A stretch of 64,000 bases of DNA, taken from the NCBI GenBank assembly GCA_900538765.1, contig UQAB01000004.1, positions 49,157 to 113,156 on the forward strand, read 5' to 3'. The stretch comes from an uncultured Azospirillum sp. (GTDB lineage Bacteria > Pseudomonadota > Alphaproteobacteria > RF32 > CAG-239). The translations under genes and the position numbers were made by a program. Each line of letters opens with the position of its first letter. Within the stretch, counting starts at the first letter, position 1. This document shows, one piece after another, positions 59,288 through 64,000 of the stretch. Below the pieces are notes generated by a model. The model saw only the letters and a list, made by a program, of their open reading frames with translations, was not told the DNA's origin and searched no databases.

Positions 59288-61993
59288 ATGAGTAAATGGG
59301 TTTATACATTTGGTAACGGCAAAGCCGAAGGCGATGCCAGCATGCGCAATCTGCTCGGCGGTAAAGGCGCTAACCTCGCTGAAATGAACGTGGTTGGCCT
59401 GCCTGTTCCTCCGGGATTTACGGTTACAACTGAAGTTTGTACATATTATTACAATAACGACAAGACTTATCCGGCTGACTTGAAAGACCAGGTTAAGGCT
59501 GCCGTTGCTCATGTTGAAGGTATTATGGGCAAGAAATTTGCCGATGCCAACAACCCGTTGCTCTTCTCAGTCCGTTCCGGCGCCCGCGTTTCTATGCCGG
59601 GTATGATGGATACCGTTTTGAACCTCGGTTTGAACGATGAAACAGTTAAGGCTTTGGCAAAAGCTTCCGGTTCCGAAAGATTTGCTTACGACTCTTACCG
59701 TCGTTTCCTGCAAATGTTCTCTGACGTTGTTCTTGGTGCCGATCTTGATGAATATGAAGGCGCTCTGGAAGCCATGAAGAAAGCCAAAGGTTACAAGTCT
59801 GACACTGATTTGACAGCTGAAGATTTGAAAGAACTGGTTAACGAATATAAAGAAATCGGTAAAAGACTGGGAAAAGTCGTTCCGCAGGATCCTTGGGAAC
59901 AGCTGTGGGCCGGTATCGGTGCCGTATTCGGTTCCTGGATGGCTGCCCGCGCCATTACTTACCGCAAGCTGAACAATATTCCGGGTGACTGGGGTACAGC
60001 CGTTAACGTACAGACCATGGTATTCGGTAATGCCGGCGATGATTGCGCTACCGGCGTATGCTTCTCCCGCGACCCGGCTACAGGTGAAAACGTGTACTAC
60101 GGCGAATATCTGATTAATGCTCAGGGTGAAGACGTTGTGGCCGGTATCCGTACACCGCAGCCGATGGCTTCTAAAAATGACGGTACTTCTCTGGAAGAAA
60201 AATGGCCGCACCTGTATCAGGAATTGGTTGATGTTCGCAACAACCTGGAAAAACACTACAAAGATATGCAGGATATGGAATTCACCATTGAACACGGTAA
60301 ATTGTGGATGCTGCAGTGCCGTAACGGTAAACGTACTGCTGCTGCTGCCGTTCGTATGGCTGTTGAAATGGTTGAAGAAGGCCTGTTGAACAAAGAAGAA
60401 GCTATCATGCGCGTTGGTGCTGACCAGTTGGATCAGCTGTTGCACCCGATGCTTGACCCGAAAGCTGAAAAGAAAGTTATCGCTACCGGTTTGCCGGCTT
60501 CTCCGGGGGCTGCCGTTGGTCGTGCCGTTTTCAATGCCGAAGACGCTGAAGCGTGGGCTGCCAAAGGCGAAAAAGTTATTCTTATCCGTAACGAAACTTC
60601 TCCGGAAGATATCGGCGGTATGCACGCTTCTCAGGGCGTTATTACAGCCCGCGGCGGTATGACTTCTCACGCGGCTGTTGTAGCCCGCGGTATGGGTACA
60701 CCGTGTGTTTCCGGTTCTACCGACATTACAATTGATTATGCCAAAAAGACAATGACAACCAAGTCCGGCGTTGTTATTAACGAAGGTGACTGGGTATCTC
60801 TGGATGGTGCTAAAGGCCAGATTATCGAAGGCAAGATTCCGACAGTTAAAGCTGATACAAACAGCGGTAACTTCGGTAAGCTGATGAGCTGGGTTGACGA
60901 AATCCGCACCATGAGTGTTCGCGCTAACGCCGAAACACCGAAAGACGCTCAGACAGCTCGCGATTTTGGTGCCGAAGGTATCGGTTTGGCTCGTACAGAA
61001 CATATGTTCTTTGATGCTGACAGAATTCCTGATATGCGCGCCATGATTTTGTCTGAGAACGAAGAAGGCCGCCGTAAGGCTTTGGCTCGTTTGCTGCCTT
61101 ACCAGAAGCAGGATTTTAAAGACCTGTTCAAAATTATGGACGGTCTGCCGGTAACGGTTCGTTTGCTTGATCCGCCTTTGCACGAATTCCTGCCGCACAC
61201 TGATGCCGAAATGCAGGAACTGGCTAACAAGATGGGTATGACTTTGGAACAGGTTAAGAATCGCGCCAATGCTTTGCACGAAGCTAACCCGATGCTTGGT
61301 CACCGTGGCTGCCGTTTGGCCGTTACCTATCCTGAAATTGCCGAAATGCAGACCCGTGCTATTTTGGAAGCCGCTTTGGAATGCCAGGAAGCCGGTGTTA
61401 AAGTTACGCCGGAAATTGAAGTTCCTTTGATCGGTTCCAAGAAAGAGCTGGACATTGTCAAGGCTGTTATTGATTCTACAGCTGAGAAAGTCTTTGCTGA
61501 AAAAGGCAAGAAGATTGACTACCTGGTCGGTACCATGATTGAATTGCCGCGCGCAGCCCTGATGGCTGAAGAAATTGCAGAATCTGCCGCATTTTTCGGT
61601 TTTGGTACAAACGACCTGACCCAGACAACTTTGGGTATGAGCCGTGACGATACCGGCGCTATTCTTGATGAATACCGCGCTAAAGGTATCTATGTTGCCG
61701 ATCCGTTTGCTTCCATCGATGTTGACGGTGTTGGCAAACTGGTTCGCCGCGCAGCTGTTGAAGGCCGTGCAACTAATCCGGATTTGCATCTCGGCGTTTG
61801 CGGTGAGCATGGTGGTGATCCTAAATCTATCGAGTTCTTTGACGAAGTCGGTTTGGATTATGTTTCCTGCTCTCCGTATCGTGTTCCGGTTGCCCGTTTG
61901 GCTGCCGCTCAGGCCGCTGTTAAGCACAAAGGCCAAAAGAAGGCTGTAGACGGCGCTTGTCATGGCGGATGTTCTTCTAAGAAGTGCGCCTAA
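59288..61993 (+). CDS. ppdK: Pyruvate, phosphate dikinase
   Basis: Interconverts pyruvate, ATP and phosphate with phosphoenolpyruvate, AMP and pyrophosphate; in anaerobes it often runs glycolytically. Starts MSKWVYTFGNGKAEG. The ATP-grasp domain has GGKGANLAEM and SVRSGARVSMPGMMDTVLNLG. The phospho-His is in GGMTSHAAVVARGMGTPCVSG (about residue 455). The PEP/pyruvate barrel has GIGLARTEHMFF, GTNDLTQTTLG and the catalytic Cys in HLGVCGEHGGDP. 901 residues with a Cys/His tail (CHGGCSSKKC) beyond the normal end. ATG at 59288 chosen with AGGAG upstream. Codon use suggests high expression. Confidence 0.97.
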   Translation: MSKWVYTFGNGKAEGDASMRNLLGGKGANLAEMNVVGLPVPPGFTVTTEVCTYYYNNDKTYPADLKDQVKAAVAHVEGIMGKKFADANNPLLFSVRSGARVSMPGMMDTVLNLGLNDETVKALAKASGSERFAYDSYRRFLQMFSDVVLGADLDEYEGALEAMKKAKGYKSDTDLTAEDLKELVNEYKEIGKRLGKVVPQDPWEQLWAGIGAVFGSWMAARAITYRKLNNIPGDWGTAVNVQTMVFGNAGDDCATGVCFSRDPATGENVYYGEYLINAQGEDVVAGIRTPQPMASKNDGTSLEEKWPHLYQELVDVRNNLEKHYKDMQDMEFTIEHGKLWMLQCRNGKRTAAAAVRMAVEMVEEGLLNKEEAIMRVGADQLDQLLHPMLDPKAEKKVIATGLPASPGAAVGRAVFNAEDAEAWAAKGEKVILIRNETSPEDIGGMHASQGVITARGGMTSHAAVVARGMGTPCVSGSTDITIDYAKKTMTTKSGVVINEGDWVSLDGAKGQIIEGKIPTVKADTNSGNFGKLMSWVDEIRTMSVRANAETPKDAQTARDFGAEGIGLARTEHMFFDADRIPDMRAMILSENEEGRRKALARLLPYQKQDFKDLFKIMDGLPVTVRLLDPPLHEFLPHTDAEMQELANKMGMTLEQVKNRANALHEANPMLGHRGCRLAVTYPEIAEMQTRAILEAALECQEAGVKVTPEIEVPLIGSKKELDIVKAVIDSTAEKVFAEKGKKIDYLVGTMIELPRAALMAEEIAESAAFFGFGTNDLTQTTLGMSRDDTGAILDEYRAKGIYVADPFASIDVDGVGKLVRRAAVEGRATNPDLHLGVCGEHGGDPKSIEFFDEVGLDYVSCSPYRVPVARLAAAQAAVKHKGQKKAVDGACHGGCSSKKCA

Positions 61994-62018
61994 AGACAGG
62001 TAAGCAGTTTATCTGATA

Positions 62019-62052
62019 AAAAGCGTCTGATTTTATGTCAGGCGCTTTTTTC
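62019..62052 (+). terminator. Intrinsic terminator of ppdK
   Basis: AAGCGTCTGA/TCAGGCGCTT stem with one G-U pair, 7-nt loop and six T. Confidence 0.88.
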
Positions 62053-62127
62053 TTTGACAATATGAACGGAAAATGATAAGGAGGGGGTGAAGATAAATTA
62101 TTATGTTTCATTAAAAATAAAATTATT

Positions 62128-62799
62128 ATGGCTACGTTGACTTTTAAACAGTTTTCTGAAGTTTATGATTTGTGTTCAAGAATGTTGTCTTTTGATGTTC
62201 TTTTGCCGGCGGTTAAAGAAGGGGCTTATCATGATGCGGTTTTGCGTTTGGGAATCCGCGGAGATGTGTCTTCCGGACGAGCGGCAACGTGGCAGGAAAT
62301 AGCTGACTATCAGAAATTTCAGCTTAAGATGTATCTTAAAAATTTTTGGCAGGATATGCTGACGGAAGATGGGAGAGGTGACGAACTTCAAGATTTTTGG
62401 CCTTTTATGTGCGATAATCCTGAACTTATTTTGTTTATGGGTAAGGAACTTTTTGCATTTATGCTGGCAGCCAGGCAGAAATTTTACCGGATGGATGAAG
62501 AATGTGTGCTGACGAGCAAAGAAGCGGCAAAGATTTTGGAAAGTTATTCTTTTGATGATGATTTACATCGTTGTTTTGCTGCCTTAATGGTTGTTAAGCT
62601 TGAATATTTTGGTGACAGTTTGGCTTTTTCGACGGATTATCAGATTTTTTTGAAATGGATGCCGCAATGGCAAGAGATGTATCCTGATGTCAGGGAGGCG
62701 ATTTCTGTTCGGTTATCTGAGTTAAAAGATGCAGGTTTGGTTAGATTACGCATTCTGGAACATCAACGGCTTTATGATGCTTATTGCAGTGAAAGCTGA
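62128..62799 (+). CDS. Hypothetical protein, 223 aa
   Basis: Cytosolic-looking helical protein with many aromatic and acidic residues (NFWQDMLTEDGRGDELQDFW, ELFAFMLAARQKFYRMDEE). No signal peptide, membrane segment or known motif. The ATG lies in an AT-only leader (AAAATTATTATGG) like the genes at 28756, 38692 and 62914. A GGAGGGGG run occurs 40 bases upstream, too far to act on this start. Own terminator. Possibly distantly related to the next gene in size and style, but no clear alignment is seen. Confidence 0.72.
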   Translation: MATLTFKQFSEVYDLCSRMLSFDVLLPAVKEGAYHDAVLRLGIRGDVSSGRAATWQEIADYQKFQLKMYLKNFWQDMLTEDGRGDELQDFWPFMCDNPELILFMGKELFAFMLAARQKFYRMDEECVLTSKEAAKILESYSFDDDLHRCFAALMVVKLEYFGDSLAFSTDYQIFLKWMPQWQEMYPDVREAISVRLSELKDAGLVRLRILEHQRLYDAYCSES

Positions 62800-62804
62800 A
62801 AACG

Positions 62805-62834
62805 AAAGCGCCGGATAATATCCGGCGCTTTTTT
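62805..62834 (+). terminator. Intrinsic terminator of the 223-aa gene
   Basis: Perfect AAAGCGCCGGAT/ATCCGGCGCTTT with three-base loop and a T run. Confidence 0.92.
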
Positions 62835-62913
62835 GTTGAATTTTGCCGGGATTTGGGCTAAGAACAGCGTATTGAATTTATTTTTATTAAAATTATTAAT
62901 TAAGCATATCATT

Positions 62914-63705
62914 ATGGAAAATGAATTACAAAATCTGTTTGATTTTAATCGTGACATGAAAATGTTGCGGGTGCTTGAAGCAGAAGCCATGACCGACCAT
63001 CGGTTCAGCGGCGTTTATCTTGATAAGGTTTCTCAGCTTCTTTATTTGATGGAACAACGTTTGGCGTTATGGCGGATTGATGAAACGTCTTTTTCATCAA
63101 TGGCGGATGTTTATTCGTGTCTGCGTTGTTTTTTCCGGGAAGGGGAAATCTTGCGGAAAATGGCTGGGGAATTGGCAAAAAACAAGGTTGACAGTTCTCG
63201 TTTTTCAGCTATGGCTGAACGTAGCCGGGAACGTCGAAATTTTCTCAGGAAGAGATGGAACGAGAAATTTCCGAAAAGCGGCGATGCCGGTTGTGAATTT
63301 GACGGGCATGGCGATTTTGTGACTTTGTTTCAGGTTTTGGCGGTTAATCTTGACGTGCCTGAGGATAATCTGCTGATTGGCAACGAATTAAAATTTTTGT
63401 GTTTGCTGAGAAATCTGTTGTCTTCGAAAAAAGATTTTTGCCTGAATATCTGGCAGGAAGCAAGTACGGTTTTGCTTTCCGGGCATATGGTTGATTTTAT
63501 CAGCTTTCATGCCGGAACAGAAGAGGTTAAAAATTTTATTTTTTGGTTTAGCGGTTTTGCGCATGACCAGTTTAAACTCAGCTTTTTTTATTATGCCAAA
63601 GATGCGGAACTCTTATGTCAGCGGCTGAGAGAGCGTTTGGAAACCGAGGGAGAGCGAAATGACGCTTTGAAAAGCCTGCTTCATGATTTTTCATTACGAT
63701 TGTGA
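62914..63705 (+). CDS. Hypothetical protein, 263 aa
   Basis: Starts MENELQNLFDFNRDMKMLRV at the ATG in the context ATCATTATGG without Shine-Dalgarno sequence; a frame opening at 62833 runs through the terminator of the previous gene and is rejected. Helical, with basic clusters (MAERSRERRNFLRKRW) and an aromatic segment (FIFWFSGFAHDQFKLSFFYY). No membrane anchor and no known family. Own terminator follows. Confidence 0.7.
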   Translation: MENELQNLFDFNRDMKMLRVLEAEAMTDHRFSGVYLDKVSQLLYLMEQRLALWRIDETSFSSMADVYSCLRCFFREGEILRKMAGELAKNKVDSSRFSAMAERSRERRNFLRKRWNEKFPKSGDAGCEFDGHGDFVTLFQVLAVNLDVPEDNLLIGNELKFLCLLRNLLSSKKDFCLNIWQEASTVLLSGHMVDFISFHAGTEEVKNFIFWFSGFAHDQFKLSFFYYAKDAELLCQRLRERLETEGERNDALKSLLHDFSLRL

Positions 63706-63710
63706 TTTTT

Positions 63711-63740
63711 TAACGGCCGGAAATTTCCGACCGTTTTTTG
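63711..63740 (+). terminator. Intrinsic terminator of the 263-aa gene
   Basis: AACGG.CGGAA/TTCCG.CCGTT stem with one mismatch and a T run. Confidence 0.82.
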
Positions 63741-63752
63741 TTTTGAGTGAAT

Positions 63753-64000
63753 TTAATTGCATCCTATATCGTATTTGTAGCCGTATCCGTTACAGGCTGA
63801 ATAATACATATAATTGTGATATTCAGCAACACATTGAGACATATTGGTGCTGGTGTAGTCATATATATGTCTTCCATCATCGCAAGCATACCATATGTCG
63901 TATGATGTATTATTATTGTTTCCGCCGCCGGAAGAGGAACATCCGGAGCCGCCGCAGCGTTCGTCGCAACTGTCTATCGTCCCGTCGGAGCAGCAGTCGC
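63753..64000 (-). CDS. C-terminal part of a Cys-rich secreted protein (runs off the window)
   Basis: The visible 81 residues end at TAA (63753-63755); the start lies beyond the window. Cysteines occur in clusters (DCCSDGTIDSCDERCGGSGC, then WYACDDGRHIY, SQCVAEYHNYMYYSACNGYG, ending IGCN), with a Gly/Ser/Asn linker between. The Cys and Tyr spacing is like the small secreted protein at 20760-21116. Probably extracytoplasmic. No family recognised. Confidence 0.65.
   Translation of the reverse strand, partial: DCCSDGTIDSCDERCGGSGCSSSGGGNNNNTSYDIWYACDDGRHIYDYTSTNMSQCVAEYHNYMYYSACNGYGYKYDIGCN

Noticed and set aside
59567..61963. A 798-codon open frame on the minus strand
   Set aside because: It is fully antisense to ppdK, whose motifs are intact; the long frame follows from the restricted codon use of a highly expressed gene.
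62087..62140. A possible 17-codon leader peptide (GTG start) overlapping the 223-aa gene
   Set aside because: The GGAGGGG run touches the GTG too closely to act as a normal ribosome site, and no conservation can be tested here.
1..64000. CRISPR array, rRNA operon, prophage or complete transposon
   Set aside because: No regularly spaced identical repeats, rRNA-like sequence, integrase, capsid or transposase gene was found on either strand.

Overview
This window looks like a chromosome segment of an alphaproteobacterium, probably an uncultured host- or gut-associated lineage. The best evidence is the separate F0 ATP synthase operon atpI-atpB-atpE-atpF'-atpF with two b-type subunits, next to dciA, a DsbA-like gene and fliOP. 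Alphaproteobacterial-style tolB, pgeF, YbjN, DUF465 and AsmA genes agree. An L-lactate dehydrogenase, pyruvate phosphate dikinase and a full nucleoside salvage operon suggest a fermentative, scavenging life. The taxonomic placement is inferred from gene content only.

Layout. 1-8 kb: the tail of an unknown gene, lepA, an acetyltransferase, a secreted Lcl/DUF1566-like protein behind a structured leader RNA, tolB, ruvX, an amidase and djlA. 8-13.3 kb: a tightly coupled operon cdd-punA-deoC-deoA-deoB-pgeF on the minus strand. 13.3-25 kb: a giant AsmA-like protein, a GalU-like enzyme, a VirB2-like/coiled-coil protein, a MATE pump, mutY, a DMT transporter and tRNA-Leu(CAG). 25-34 kb: xseA-M23 peptidase-response regulator-uppP, ldh, mtaB-ftsY-DUF805, and acpP-fabF. 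35.5-37.5 kb is an accessory patch with a HTH gene, dispersed repeats and the second Lcl-like gene with the second leader RNA. 37.6-48.7 kb: mltG, an ACP-like gene, ybjN, lgt, a degenerate GGDEF protein, queA, pheA, the F0 operon, dsbA-like, dciA and fliOP. 48.9-58.7 kb is a surface-protein island: a beta-barrel protein, then a Bacteroidota-looking block with a second barrel protein and two giant paralogous lipoproteins (928 and 1423 aa). The window ends with ppdK, two unrecognised genes and a Cys-rich secreted protein.

The most notable structures are not protein families. (1) Two 233-234 nt leader RNAs start 7-8 nt after good promoters, keep paired helices through compensatory changes, and end in a terminator hairpin just before paralogous secreted-protein genes. 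(2) Two exactly 103-nt imperfect hairpins sit directly behind the stop codon of unrelated genes, and each is followed by the same terminator design. (3) The two lipoprotein genes share a 5' promoter block of about 50 bp and differ by copy number of two protein modules (A1B1 versus A2B3). (4) A dispersed palindromic repeat family is concentrated in the accessory gaps. No rRNA, CRISPR array, integrase or transposase gene was seen.
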